Source of the DNA: Pseudomonas fluorescens
GTDB lineage: Bacteria; Pseudomonadota; Gammaproteobacteria; Pseudomonadales; Pseudomonadaceae
Length of the DNA: 64,000 nucleotides
Direction: 5' to 3'
Assembly (NCBI RefSeq): GCF_018614775.1
Contig: NZ_JAGGOF010000073.1
Location: 1 to 64,000, forward strand
Every line of letters starts with the position of its first letter. The first letter of the stretch is position 1. A program made the translations under genes and the position numbers. The notes beneath the pieces are model-generated. The model saw only the letters and a program-made list of their open reading frames with translations. It had not been told where the DNA came from and did not search any database. Shown here one piece after another: positions 16,136-25,528 of the stretch.

Positions 16136-18628
16136 TTACCCGTTGCGCGCACGCCGATGATCAGCAAAAAACGGCTTACCTACCCCAATACGATCCGACG
16201 CCTTGGGCGCATTCGCCGCCTGGCCGTCCTGAGCATCCACATACCAATAGCAATGCTGCACCGCCCGGGTAATCCCCACGTACGCCAACCGCAGGATCTC
16301 ATCCTTCTGTGCCGTGTCGTACGGTTCAGCATCACCGTCCTGGCCCAGCCCGGCCATTCGATAGACCTGGTTCTTATAGGGGGAGCTGGTCAAGTGCTGA
16401 CAGTCACCCAACAGGAATACCGCGTCCGCCTGAAGTCCCTTGGCACTGTGGTAAGTCATCTGCCGGAGCCGTCGCGCCTCATAAGGCAAGCTAGAATCCA
16501 CATTAACTATTGACTGAATATGCTTTTCAATCAGTAGCTTATCGCTGCTTTTTCGATACAGCATCAAGATCGAATCGCCCTGGCGATAATGCTCATCCAA
16601 CCGCTGAGCCAAACCCTCGTCATCCCGATCCAGCACGTTGACCGGGCTCAACGAACGAGGTTGGCCACTGGCCTTGGCCTTCTTCCCGGGGATCGCCGCC
16701 GCCGCGCGCACGATATGCTCGGCTGCGTCGATGATGTATTGATGGCTGCGGTAGTTGTCGGCCAGCATCACCCGGGTGGTCGCCGGCGACGGGAACTGTT
16801 TGTTGAAGGCCATGAAGTAGCTTGGCGAACTGCCGCGCCAGCCATAGATCGACTGCCAATCGTCGCCGACGCAGAGCAACGACGAGCGCTGGGCCCCGCG
16901 TCCTACATGCATCGCCGGGCCTCGACTACGCACTTCCCGCAGGCTGGCGCGCAGCCAGGAGACGATTTGTGGCGAAACGTCCTGGAACTCGTCGATCATC
17001 AGGTGCGACAGTGGCCTGAGCAATGCATCACCCAACAGCTTGAAGTTTTCCGGCGATTGCTCGCTGAACAACGCAAACATTCGGTTGTAAGTCATGACCG
17101 GCGGCGACTGGTCCAGCAAGTGATCTTCGAAGGCCCGCCAATAGCGGCTCAACGCCTCGAAGAAATACCGATCGGGATCATCCTGGGCAAACGACATCCG
17201 TCCGACAGCCTCCGGGACATCCAGGCCGAGGTTCTCGATAAAGCCTGCGGCGGCGACAAAACAATCCAGTAAAGGCGCTGAAGCCAGCTCCCCCTTGACC
17301 TTGTAATCGAATCCCGGACCGGCGCTAGCATCTCCGGCCAGCGAAGCCAGCACCCGCTTTGATGACTCATAGCTTTCTAGCCAGATCAGTGACTTACGGC
17401 AGAAAGCTTGAAACAACGTGCGCTTTACCGCCCATTCGGCCCGCAGACTCAGCTTGGCCCCGGGGCGAGACGCGCGTCCATCTTCCTGCGAATCGAAACC
17501 CAGCATGACCCAGGCATCCAGGGAGGAAATGTAGCCGTGGCAGCGAAACGTCGAGTCATTGATTTCAAAGGTCTGCCGTTTCGGCTCGATGCCTTTGATC
17601 GGCCAGGCACCTGCGCGGCGCCACAGGTTTTCGATGGCATCGCACAATGCGTCATCGCGCTGGGCCGCCAGTTCCGTCACGGCGACTCGTTTCTGCACGT
17701 CCGGATGATCGCGCTCCAGCGCCTTGAGCTGCAAGGCGTTCCGTGACAACGGCTTGATCAGCTCACGAAAGCGCTCGTCGCGTTGGTAAAGACGGTGATA
17801 ACAGGCGTTGAGTTGCTGGCGCTGGACATCGTTGATACGCAAATCAAAGGGATTGCCTTGGCCATCGTCGTCGCCGGTGTCGCGGTGGCTGAGGGCCTCG
17901 AAGGCTTGAAGTCGTTCAAACCCCGGCAGGCTGCGCACCATCGGCAGGATACGCGAGTGGAAGGTCCGTACTAGGTCACGCGCCTCTTTGAGGCTGACCG
18001 TTCGCCCCCAGAGGGCAAACACCTCGATCAGTTTCTGGATGAAATCCTTGCGCGACTCCCGGGTAAACGTCACCACGGTCATCGAGTCCAATTCAAAACC
18101 CAGGTAATGGGACAGCAACACGATGCGCAGCACCAACGTCGTGGATTTGCCCGCGCCTGCCCCGGCGACCACCGAGGTGGACGGCGTGTCGCTGAATATC
18201 ATCTTCCATTGCGCGGCACTGGGCTGTGCGTGGGCCGGCAGTAACCGGACGACGTCAGCCTTGATGCGCTTCTTCAATTCGGCGGTCAGAGGCAGGCGCC
18301 AGTCATCAAACAGTAAATCGTCGACCTGCGGTGCCGGGTGCTCTGTGCTGCGGGAGTCGCGGATCAACAGGACCTGTCGCCCGTCTTCGAGGCCTTCTTT
18401 ATAGCCGTAGTCAAAACCTGCGGTATGACCGCTGCGAAAGCCATCGGCCTGGCCGTGCAACCAGGATGCACGATGCTGGGCCCGAAGGCGGGTCAGGCCG
18501 TGACCGAAAAAGCGCGCGGCCAGGCGTTTGAGCCACGGCATCTGGGCCAGGGGTAAAAGCTCGGGAGGAAGATCGGGGGTGTGTTGCGACACGCGTGGAA
18601 CTCCGGTGTGCTGAACCATGGCGGACAT
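16136..18628 (-). CDS. UvrD/Rep-like superfamily 1 DNA helicase
   Basis: This 830-residue SF1A helicase has motif I GAGAGKSTT (about residue 160), Ia VVTFTRESRKD, II LMIDEFQDVSPQ, III CVGDDWQSIYGWRGS, V TYHSAKGLQADAVFLLGDCQ and VI AYVGITRAVQHCYW. About 110 residues precede motif I and contain a glycine-rich GFRSGHTAGFDYGYKEGLEDGR stretch (two fragments) not part of the core. The arrangement resembles the HelD/helicase IV group more than UvrD itself. Likely role: 3-to-5-prime unwinding in repair or replication restart. The start is ATG at 18628; an internal ATG three codons later is equally possible. It is monocistronic by context. Confidence 0.88.
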   Translation of the reverse strand: MSAMVQHTGVPRVSQHTPDLPPELLPLAQMPWLKRLAARFFGHGLTRLRAQHRASWLHGQADGFRSGHTAGFDYGYKEGLEDGRQVLLIRDSRSTEHPAPQVDDLLFDDWRLPLTAELKKRIKADVVRLLPAHAQPSAAQWKMIFSDTPSTSVVAGAGAGKSTTLVLRIVLLSHYLGFELDSMTVVTFTRESRKDFIQKLIEVFALWGRTVSLKEARDLVRTFHSRILPMVRSLPGFERLQAFEALSHRDTGDDDGQGNPFDLRINDVQRQQLNACYHRLYQRDERFRELIKPLSRNALQLKALERDHPDVQKRVAVTELAAQRDDALCDAIENLWRRAGAWPIKGIEPKRQTFEINDSTFRCHGYISSLDAWVMLGFDSQEDGRASRPGAKLSLRAEWAVKRTLFQAFCRKSLIWLESYESSKRVLASLAGDASAGPGFDYKVKGELASAPLLDCFVAAAGFIENLGLDVPEAVGRMSFAQDDPDRYFFEALSRYWRAFEDHLLDQSPPVMTYNRMFALFSEQSPENFKLLGDALLRPLSHLMIDEFQDVSPQIVSWLRASLREVRSRGPAMHVGRGAQRSSLLCVGDDWQSIYGWRGSSPSYFMAFNKQFPSPATTRVMLADNYRSHQYIIDAAEHIVRAAAAIPGKKAKASGQPRSLSPVNVLDRDDEGLAQRLDEHYRQGDSILMLYRKSSDKLLIEKHIQSIVNVDSSLPYEARRLRQMTYHSAKGLQADAVFLLGDCQHLTSSPYKNQVYRMAGLGQDGDAEPYDTAQKDEILRLAYVGITRAVQHCYWYVDAQDGQAANAPKASDRIGVGKPFFADHRRARNG

Positions 18629-18728
18629 GGTGTCTGCATTTGCCGCCGGGTTCCACCTGAAATGTTATCTGTCAGGGGGTTAAGCGATGAAGTGAAAGTT
18701 GTATGGAGTTCTACAGCTGACACTTGCC

Positions 18729-18822
18729 CCTGTGGGAGCGAGCTTGCTCGCGATGGCGGCGCAACAGTCAATTATGTGCCGACTGATACGCCCTCATCGC
18801 GAGCAAGCTCGGCTCCCACAGG
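18729..18822. repeat. REP doublet (REPIN)
   Basis: CCTGTGGGAGCGAGCTTGCT followed by CGCGATGGCGG (from 18729) is mirrored by CATCGCGAGCAAGCTCGGCT then CCCACAGG (to 18822). Two oppositely oriented REP units are thus separated by about 35 bases and could fold into one long hairpin. This is the common P. fluorescens REPIN type. It lies between the helicase start and the pgm stop. A short extra REP-like scrap (GGCTCCCATAGGG) follows at about 18824-18836. Confidence 0.88.
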
Positions 18823-18851
18823 CGGCTCCCATAGGGTTCAGGTGGTTTCAA

Positions 18852-20498
18852 TCACTGCCCGGAAATAGCCCCGTCCACCAGCGTCTGCGCCTCGGCCACC
18901 AGTTGCTTGAGGTGCCCATCGCCAATGAAGCTTTCGGCGTAGATCTTGTAGATGTCCTCTGTACCCGATGGACGTGCCGCGAACCAGCCGTTTTCGGTCA
19001 TCACCTTCAGCCCGCCAATGGCCTGGTCGTTGCCCGGCGCGTGGCTGAGGATGCTCTGGATCTTCTCCCCGGCCAGTTCGGTGGACGCCACCTGATCCGG
19101 CGACAGCTTGCTCAGCAGTGCCTTCTGTTGCGGACTGGCCTTGGCGTCGACGCGCACCGAGAACGGTTCGCCCAGTTCATCGGTCAGGGCGCGGTAGGCC
19201 TGGCTCGGGTCACGTCCGGTACGGGCAGTCATTTCGGCCGCCAGCAGCGCCGGGATCAGGCCATCCTTGTCGGTGCTCCAGACACCGCCGTCCTTGCGCA
19301 GGAAGGAAGCGCCCGCGCTTTCTTCACCACCAAAGCCCAGGGAGCCATCGAACAGGCCATCGGCAAACCACTTGAAACCCACCGGTACTTCGTAGAGGCG
19401 GCGGCCCAGACGCTTGGCCACGCGATCGATCAGGCCGCTGCTGACCACGGTCTTGCCCACGGCGGCATCGGCGCGCCATTGCGGCCGGTTCTGGAACAGG
19501 TAGTCGATGGACACCGCCAGGTAGTTGTTGGGGGCCAGCAGACCACCGGACGGCGTGACGATGCCATGGCGGTCATGATCCGGGTCACAGGCAAACGCTA
19601 CGTCAAAACGTTCTTTCAAGCCAATCAGCCCTTGCATGGCGTGGCTGGAGGACGGGTCCATGCGGATCTGCCCGTCCCAGTCGACGGTCATGAAACGGAA
19701 GGTTGAATCCACCTGGGTGTTCACTACCTCCAGGTCCAGGCGGTAATGCTCGGCAATCGCCGGCCAGTAGCGCACCCCGGCGCCGCCCAACGGGTCGACG
19801 CCCAAGTGCAGCCCGGCGGCGCGGATGGCGTCGAAATCGATCACGTTGATCAGGTCGGCCACGTAGGTGTTGACGTAGTCGTGGCGGTGGGTGGTGTCAG
19901 CCTTCAGGGCCTGCTCGTAGCTGATGCGCTTGACCCCCGCCAACTGGTTGGCCAGCAGCTCGTTGGCCTTGGCTTCAATCCATTTGGTGACGTGGGTATC
20001 GGCCGGACCGCCGTTGGTGGGGTTGTACTTGTAGCCACCGCTTTGAGGCGGGTTGTGGGACGGGGTGATGACAATGCCGTCTGCCAGGCCGGTGGTGCGA
20101 CCACGGTTGTAGCAAAGAATGGCGTGGGAAATGGCCGGTGTCGGGGTGTATTCATCCCCTTCGGCGATCATCACGGTCACGCCATTGGCGGCGAACACTT
20201 CCAGGGCGCTGGCGCCTGCCGGCGTCGACAACGCGTGGGTGTCGATACCAATGAACAGTGGACCGTCGATGCCCTGGGCTTCACGGTACAGACAGATCGC
20301 CTGGCTGATTGCCAACACATGCCATTCGTTGAAACCCAGGTCAAAGGAGCTGCCACGGTGGCCGGAGGTGCCGAATGCCACGCGCTGGGTCGCAACCGAT
20401 GCATCGGGGCGGCCGGTGTAATAGGCCGTCACCAGTCGCGGGATATCGATCAACAACTCTGCCGGTGCCGGCTTGCCCGCAAATGGACTGACTGTCAT
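18852..20498 (-). CDS. pgm: Phosphoglucomutase (alpha-D-glucose-specific)
   Basis: Pgm (548 residues) interconverts glucose 1-phosphate and glucose 6-phosphate. It has the FGTSGHRG substrate loop, the phosphoserine S147 in ITPSHNPP, the metal loop DPDHDRHG and the C-terminal RPSGTEDIYKIYAES phosphate-binding loop. This is the E. coli Pgm type, not the AlgC type. Its product glucose 1-phosphate leads to UDP-glucose, the precursor used by Ugd in the arn operon, although the two loci are not linked. ATG at 20498 follows an AGAGG-like site. Confidence 0.95.
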   Translation of the reverse strand: MTVSPFAGKPAPAELLIDIPRLVTAYYTGRPDASVATQRVAFGTSGHRGSSFDLGFNEWHVLAISQAICLYREAQGIDGPLFIGIDTHALSTPAGASALEVFAANGVTVMIAEGDEYTPTPAISHAILCYNRGRTTGLADGIVITPSHNPPQSGGYKYNPTNGGPADTHVTKWIEAKANELLANQLAGVKRISYEQALKADTTHRHDYVNTYVADLINVIDFDAIRAAGLHLGVDPLGGAGVRYWPAIAEHYRLDLEVVNTQVDSTFRFMTVDWDGQIRMDPSSSHAMQGLIGLKERFDVAFACDPDHDRHGIVTPSGGLLAPNNYLAVSIDYLFQNRPQWRADAAVGKTVVSSGLIDRVAKRLGRRLYEVPVGFKWFADGLFDGSLGFGGEESAGASFLRKDGGVWSTDKDGLIPALLAAEMTARTGRDPSQAYRALTDELGEPFSVRVDAKASPQQKALLSKLSPDQVASTELAGEKIQSILSHAPGNDQAIGGLKVMTENGWFAARPSGTEDIYKIYAESFIGDGHLKQLVAEAQTLVDGAISGQ

Positions 20499-20590
20499 GC
20501 AAAACCTCTGGATGGAGTGGCTCGGGAAATGGGATGCAGTTTACTGACAGTTCGACCGTGAAGCGACGGGTTCGATCCATCGCTGTCGGA

Positions 20591-21988
20591 TTACGATTGC
20601 TCAAGTCGCAACGCATCAGCCAGTGCACAGAGTGCCGCGTCCAGGTCATGTGAACCACTCAAGGCGTGAGTCAGGCGCATGTGTTGCGTATACAGCCCCT
20701 GGAGACTGAACAGTTCGCCGGGCGCGATGACGATTCGCTGGGCCAGCAGCCGATGGAAAACCCGCCGCAGGTCAACCTGCCGCGTCGACTGCAACCAGAT
20801 CGTCGCGCCACCCTGGGGCTCTGCCCAATGGAGGCTGTCGCCCAACCGCTCGCGCAACAGCTGTGTCGCTGACGTCGCGCTTTCTCGCAGCAGACGCCGC
20901 AATACCAGCAGATGCTGGTCAATCCTGCCGTTGCTGTACAAGCGGGCGATGGCTTTCTGGCGGATCGGCGACAGACGAAACGCACGCAGCAGAAAATGTC
21001 GCTGCAGATGCGCGGTCAACTGGCGCGACAGTACATAGCCATAGGGTGCCTCCGGACCGATGGTTTTCTCGAACGTGGAATAGACGATCAGCCGGTCCGG
21101 GTCGAGCAAGTCGCGAAACGGTGTCACCCCTGCCTCAAACGCCAGGTCCGCATAACTGTCGTTCTCCAGGACCCAGGTGCCATGCCGCTGCAGCAGATCG
21201 GCGACGGTACGACGGTTCTCTTCCGGAACCCGCGTTCCGCTGGGCATGCTGAGGACCGAAGACAGCACCACCAGGCGTACGGTTTCGCGCTCCAGCAGGT
21301 GTTCGAGCTGCTCGATATTGATTTCACCGCCCGCTTGCAGCGGCAACTCGATGACGTTGATGCTGGCCGCTTGCAGCAAGCGCAGGACCGTCCAGTCGCA
21401 GGGCGACTCGATCAGGACAGTCGTATCCCTGAGCGTCAGCACGACGATAAGGATCTCCAGGACGCCACGCAGGTCGGCGCCAAGGTAGACATCATCGGCA
21501 TTCCAGCAACGGGCCGGCGAAGAGGTGTAGCGGGCTGCCAGCGCCGTGCGCAGCTCCTGCTCGCCCCAGGGCTGCAAGGGTGTCTGCGAAGATCGTGGGT
21601 ACTGGCGCAGCAATTCACGTTCGAGCAACAACAACGGACTGTCCAGCGGCTGCATCGAGGCCGGCTCATCCGCGCTAAGCACGAGCATGCCCGGCCGCCG
21701 GACATTGACGTACAGGGTTTCGAGCAAATCGCCATCGCCGCCCAGGTTCGCGACGCAGGGTACTGGCAACGCGTAATAGCCAGACTTGGCAATCGAGTAG
21801 ACCCGCCCCTCCTTCTCCAGCAACGAATAAGCGTACTGAATGGTTGAAATCGATACGTTGAGGCGCTCGGCCAGTTGTCGCAGCGACGGCAGGCGCACCC
21901 GGGTATCAACCCCCAGTTCGTTGATCAGCGTGGTCAGGTACCGATAAACCGCCTGGTAGGCGAAGTCTGTCTCTCGACAACCCTTCAT
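20591..21988 (-). CDS. MocR-like GntR-family regulator with aminotransferase domain
   Basis: The gene encodes a winged-helix GntR domain (YQAVYRYLTTLINE, RLPSLRQLAERLNVSISTIQ; about residues 8-75) fused to a fold-type I aminotransferase domain (about 110-465), the MocR/PdxR architecture. The PLP lysine is kept as K308 in STFEKTIGPEAPYGY, though the usual S-x-SK becomes S-x-EK. MocR proteins typically sense PLP or an amine and regulate a neighbouring gene. Here the neighbour is the unknown gene 22085-23581, on the same strand and 96 bases upstream. I chose ATG at 21988; a TTG at 22054 would add 22 residues. Neither has a strong ribosome site. Confidence 0.8.
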   Translation of the reverse strand: MKGCRETDFAYQAVYRYLTTLINELGVDTRVRLPSLRQLAERLNVSISTIQYAYSLLEKEGRVYSIAKSGYYALPVPCVANLGGDGDLLETLYVNVRRPGMLVLSADEPASMQPLDSPLLLLERELLRQYPRSSQTPLQPWGEQELRTALAARYTSSPARCWNADDVYLGADLRGVLEILIVVLTLRDTTVLIESPCDWTVLRLLQAASINVIELPLQAGGEINIEQLEHLLERETVRLVVLSSVLSMPSGTRVPEENRRTVADLLQRHGTWVLENDSYADLAFEAGVTPFRDLLDPDRLIVYSTFEKTIGPEAPYGYVLSRQLTAHLQRHFLLRAFRLSPIRQKAIARLYSNGRIDQHLLVLRRLLRESATSATQLLRERLGDSLHWAEPQGGATIWLQSTRQVDLRRVFHRLLAQRIVIAPGELFSLQGLYTQHMRLTHALSGSHDLDAALCALADALRLEQS

Positions 21989-22084
21989 GAGTTCGGGCCA
22001 CGGGAGCGAAACCAGGCGGTCCCTCTCAAAATGCCAGGCGCCACGACCGGACAAGGAGTAGATGAATCCGTCAAACCCCGATCC

Positions 22085-23581
22085 TCAATGCCTTGCCGAG
22101 CGTTCGCACAGATCATCCGCGTCCTGCCCGGCGTCTGCGGTGTCGGCTCCGTCAAGGATCTGTTGCAGCTCGTTTGCGGGCGAAGCGTCCGTTTTTTCCA
22201 GCTGCGCAATGCTTGTCTGATAGAGCTTGCTGATGATGTCGAGGGGCAAGCCGCTGACATCGACCATCCATTGAGTGACCTGATCGGCAACGACCATGCC
22301 CTGCATCGCCCTGTGCAGGTCCGGCATTCCTATCAGCATGCCGGGGTGGCAGCAGCGCAGGAAATGCTCCAGGCCGGCGCCTTTTTGCACGAAGGGCGCA
22401 AACAGCATGCACACCAGTTGCGTTTCGCCGAGCCCCAGGGACTTTTGCGCCTCAATGGCGGCCTGGGCACGGCGTTGAGGGACCGATGAAGGTGAGCCGA
22501 ACATGGCCTGCGCCTGCTCGCAGGCGTATATCGGCATTTGCTTGCGATGCATGAGCATGACCGCCCGCTGCGCATAATCTCCATAACCTGCTTCGTAGCT
22601 GCGCCCATGCAGGTAGCACGCCTGCAAGCCATGCAAATGGGCCGATAACAGGGGGCTGAGGAAGTCGTTTTCGGGCGCCGAGGGAATGAGACTTTCTGTC
22701 TGCACTCGCAGGAACTCGTTGAAAAGCGGCCAGTTGGTGCCCTCCAGACGGTCGACGGTCAGGTCATCGATGCCGATGTGGCTCACTGGCCGGCACGCCT
22801 CGAAATGGCCTTCCGGTTGCCACTTACCGAGGTGTTGCGGCTCATAGATCTGCCCATAGAGCTCGCCGCCAAGTGCGTCCAACTGTGCAAACAGGCTGTC
22901 GAAGCTGCTTCCACTGTCAGTGACCAGGCCAACCTTGCGAGCCGCGCGTCGAAGGCCCGACATGAAGTGTCTCTGCTGGCGCGGTGTATCAATGCTGACC
23001 CACGAATCCACCCCCGATTGCCAGCGCGCCATGTAGCGATAGAACTCTGCCATTGCCAGGTAACCTTCGTCCCCTACCTCCAACAGGTTGTCAGCCAGGC
23101 GAATATGCCCCAGTACCAGCATGTCCATGCGATTGGCTTCATGCCCCGCCAACGACAGGACATGCAAGTGGTTGAACGGCATCACTTCGCGGTTGTCGGC
23201 CATCAGCAACTCGACGCGTGGGTCGTCATAGACAAACAGCGCGCTGTAGCAGCGGTGAATGTTTTCCAGGGTGGCCTGGCTGGTCTGGCTCTGACGCGGC
23301 GTGGCCACGCGCAAGGAGAACGTCACCGGATGCCTGCCCGCGATGCTCAACTGCGCGGCCCGTAACGCCGTCAGGGCGTAAAAGCCGTCCCGGCTGCCGT
23401 TCTGCACCGTCAATACCCGATAATCGCCAATCCGATCGATGCCTCCGGCGGCGACAATTAAACGCTGGATCAGCAGCTGCAATGCGGTACGTTCTGCCCG
23501 GGAATAAAAACCCAACAACCGTTGCAATACTTGTTGATACACGTGAGTCATTGCTTGCTCATGGATTGCACTCATAGCCAT
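22085..23581 (-). CDS. Unrecognised 498-residue protein
   Basis: I do not recognise a family. The protein is soluble, without signal peptide or membrane segments. The first third is basic-hydrophobic (HVYQQVLQRLLGFYSRAERTAL); a middle part carries LLMADNREVMPFNHLHVLSLAGHEANRMD; the end is acidic (DGADTADAGQDADDL). Codon use looks like its neighbours. It sits immediately upstream of the MocR-like regulator in the same direction, so the two may form an operon and the regulator may control it. The start is ATG at 23581 or the second ATG at 23575; AGG lies at three or nine bases respectively, favouring the latter slightly. Function open. Confidence 0.75.
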   Translation of the reverse strand: MAMSAIHEQAMTHVYQQVLQRLLGFYSRAERTALQLLIQRLIVAAGGIDRIGDYRVLTVQNGSRDGFYALTALRAAQLSIAGRHPVTFSLRVATPRQSQTSQATLENIHRCYSALFVYDDPRVELLMADNREVMPFNHLHVLSLAGHEANRMDMLVLGHIRLADNLLEVGDEGYLAMAEFYRYMARWQSGVDSWVSIDTPRQQRHFMSGLRRAARKVGLVTDSGSSFDSLFAQLDALGGELYGQIYEPQHLGKWQPEGHFEACRPVSHIGIDDLTVDRLEGTNWPLFNEFLRVQTESLIPSAPENDFLSPLLSAHLHGLQACYLHGRSYEAGYGDYAQRAVMLMHRKQMPIYACEQAQAMFGSPSSVPQRRAQAAIEAQKSLGLGETQLVCMLFAPFVQKGAGLEHFLRCCHPGMLIGMPDLHRAMQGMVVADQVTQWMVDVSGLPLDIISKLYQTSIAQLEKTDASPANELQQILDGADTADAGQDADDLCERSARH

Positions 23582-24247
23582 TTACCTGGAAATTCAACTG
23601 TCGGCGTCGCATCCGCACCCGTATGGCCGGGCGACGTATTGATCTGAAGAGATTTTTATAGCGCTGCAGAGAGTATTAGCCGTACGTTCAAACTTTGCTT
23701 GTCGTAATTATTTGATACATACGCGCCGGAATCGATCCGCCTCCTTCGAGCCTGCCCTGGGAGCCGCGTGGACGCTGGGCCTAGCCGAATTTTCAGAAGG
23801 TCCTAGGAGATTTCCGACAACGTCCCACAGACAATGAGTACAAGAAATAGAGAACATGCCGAACTTGAAATGGCGTTCTACCACACCCTGCTTTCTCCGC
23901 AGTCGACAAATAACCCGACACCAAGTAACGCTCGATGCACCCTGACCGTGCTTTGAAGGACGAACATCTTCGAAAAAGTTATACCGCGACACGACTTCTT
24001 CCTTGAGACGGAAACAAGCGTTCAATTATCAGGACTTAAATAATGATTGGAAGATACAGATTAAGGGCAAAAACCAGTTCAGATATGGCAGAGGCAAACA
24101 GATTCGAGAGGGCGGACCGGGCCAAGCTACGCGATAACGCCGACCGTGACCGCAGCCCAGGCATGCGTGTGGCGGGGAGGAAAAACAAACGTTCGGGCCG
24201 CAGGCAGCGCAAGAGTCCGGGACAATGACTCTTGCGCAAGGCAGGTA
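23582..24247. other. Gene-poor, AT-richer intergenic stretch
   Basis: About 670 bases lie between the unknown gene start and the MDR oxidoreductase stop. Two short open frames (23708-24025 minus, 24043-24228 plus) have no recognisable domain and an arginine/serine-rich composition expected of chance frames. A minus-strand TATAAA at 23655-23660 could be the -10 of the 22085-23581 gene, but no good -35 was found. Nothing else was identified. Confidence 0.4.
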
Positions 24248-25273
24248 TCAGGCGGGGTTGACCACCTGAAGGGCAACACGTTCGCGGCAAGGGCATTCGC
24301 CCATGTAGCGATGAGCTTCGACAAACTCGGCGAACGGAAACACCCGAGTCTTGAGGGGCAACAGCACGCGGTCGGCGGTCAGTTGGTTGATATCACGCAA
24401 TGCGCGCTGCAAAGCCACTTGGTCTTGGACGATACCCAGTTCCGGCTTGCCGGTGAAATTACCGATGCAGTGTACGAAGAACTGGATGTTTTTCTGGAAC
24501 GCTGCGCAAGCCGGGAACGGTGTCTGGTTACCGCCCTGCAAGCCATACAGCACCAGGCTGCCACGGGGGGCCAACACATCCCCCAGGAGCGACATCTGCG
24601 GCCCGCCAAGGCCGTCGAACACCACATCGACGCCTCGGTTGTCGGTGAGCTTGTTGATTTGCATGAGCAAATCCTGCTCCTCGGTGACAATGACCTTTTC
24701 CGCACCCAGGGACAACAGGTATTCACGCTCGTCCGCTGTCTTGGTGGCCGCGATCACCCGCACACCCAGGGCTTTGCCCAGTTGCACGAAAGAAGGTCCG
24801 GCGCAGTGGCTGGCATCGGTGACCAGGGCAAACTGTCCCGGCTTGACCCGCGCCAGGTCCATATAGGCGAAGTACGCGATCAGCAACGGCGTGTAATGCA
24901 CAGCCGCCTCGATCGGGCTGAGCACGTCAGGGTAACGGGTCAGCGCGGTGCGTGGCAGCACGATGACCTCACCGTACACCGGATAATCGTTCGGGCTCTC
25001 GGCAGGAAAGCTGGCGACCTTGTCACCCACGACCAGGTCGTCGACACCGTCACCGACGGCCGTGACCACACCCGCCATTTCGCTGCCCAGGCCCGAAGGC
25101 AAACGTGCCTGGGAGGACGCCAGGTTCTGGCGCCACAGGATGTCGTACCAACTGATGCCGATCGCTTCGACACGGACCTGCACTTCTCCTGGCGCAGGAA
25201 GAGCCGCCGCATGCTCTTCGAACTTGAGCACCTCGGCACCACCAAACTTGTGAAAACGGATCGTGCGGGACAT
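24248..25273 (-). CDS. MDR-family NAD(P)H-dependent oxidoreductase (quinone oxidoreductase type)
   Basis: This 341-residue medium-chain dehydrogenase/reductase has the N-terminal GroES-like fold (RFHKFGGAEVLKFEE, GLGSEMAGVVTAVG) and a nucleotide-binding half with the GVDVVFDGLGGPQMSLL segment and VLYGLQGG. The catalytic zinc ligands of true alcohol dehydrogenases (GHE motif) are absent: the corresponding place reads GSEMAG, so a zinc-independent reductase of the quinone/enone type is likely. The start is ATG at 25273 behind GAGG (six-base spacing). It is divergent from a LysR regulator, its likely controller. The substrate is unknown. Confidence 0.85.
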   Translation of the reverse strand: MSRTIRFHKFGGAEVLKFEEHAAALPAPGEVQVRVEAIGISWYDILWRQNLASSQARLPSGLGSEMAGVVTAVGDGVDDLVVGDKVASFPAESPNDYPVYGEVIVLPRTALTRYPDVLSPIEAAVHYTPLLIAYFAYMDLARVKPGQFALVTDASHCAGPSFVQLGKALGVRVIAATKTADEREYLLSLGAEKVIVTEEQDLLMQINKLTDNRGVDVVFDGLGGPQMSLLGDVLAPRGSLVLYGLQGGNQTPFPACAAFQKNIQFFVHCIGNFTGKPELGIVQDQVALQRALRDINQLTADRVLLPLKTRVFPFAEFVEAHRYMGECPCRERVALQVVNPA

Positions 25274-25344
25274 CGCAAACCTCGTCAAAGTAACCTCTAA
25301 TGCCATGAACTCTATCCGGGCTTTGTACCCAAGACCATCAGTGG

Positions 25345-25354
25345 CTATTAATAG
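25345..25354. promoter_or_regulatory. Palindrome CTATTAATAG in the MDR/LysR divergent region
   Basis: The 255 bases between the divergent MDR and LysR genes contain the perfect 10-bp palindrome CTATTAATAG. LysR-type regulators bind dyads in such regions, so it is a candidate operator, but one short palindrome is weak evidence. Confidence 0.3.
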
Positions 25355-25528
25355 TCGACATGCCTGTCATTGATTCCGCAGCAAGAAAGTGAACGGTTCG
25401 CAGGTTTTATCCCCAGGAACCGGAATTAGCCAGTGCAGAGTACCAGCCTTTCCCCGTAAGATTCATGCCGGCCATTGTTGCCATATGGCCGCTCACGTCA
25501 AGCTTACCGAATTCTGCCAGGACCCCAG

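Noticed and set aside
23708..24025. 105-codon minus-strand frame in the gap before the MDR gene
   Set aside because: No recognisable domain, poor ribosome site, mixed composition; more likely chance.
24248..25273. True zinc alcohol dehydrogenase
   Set aside because: The GHE zinc motif is replaced by GSEMAG; a zinc-free MDR reductase fits better.
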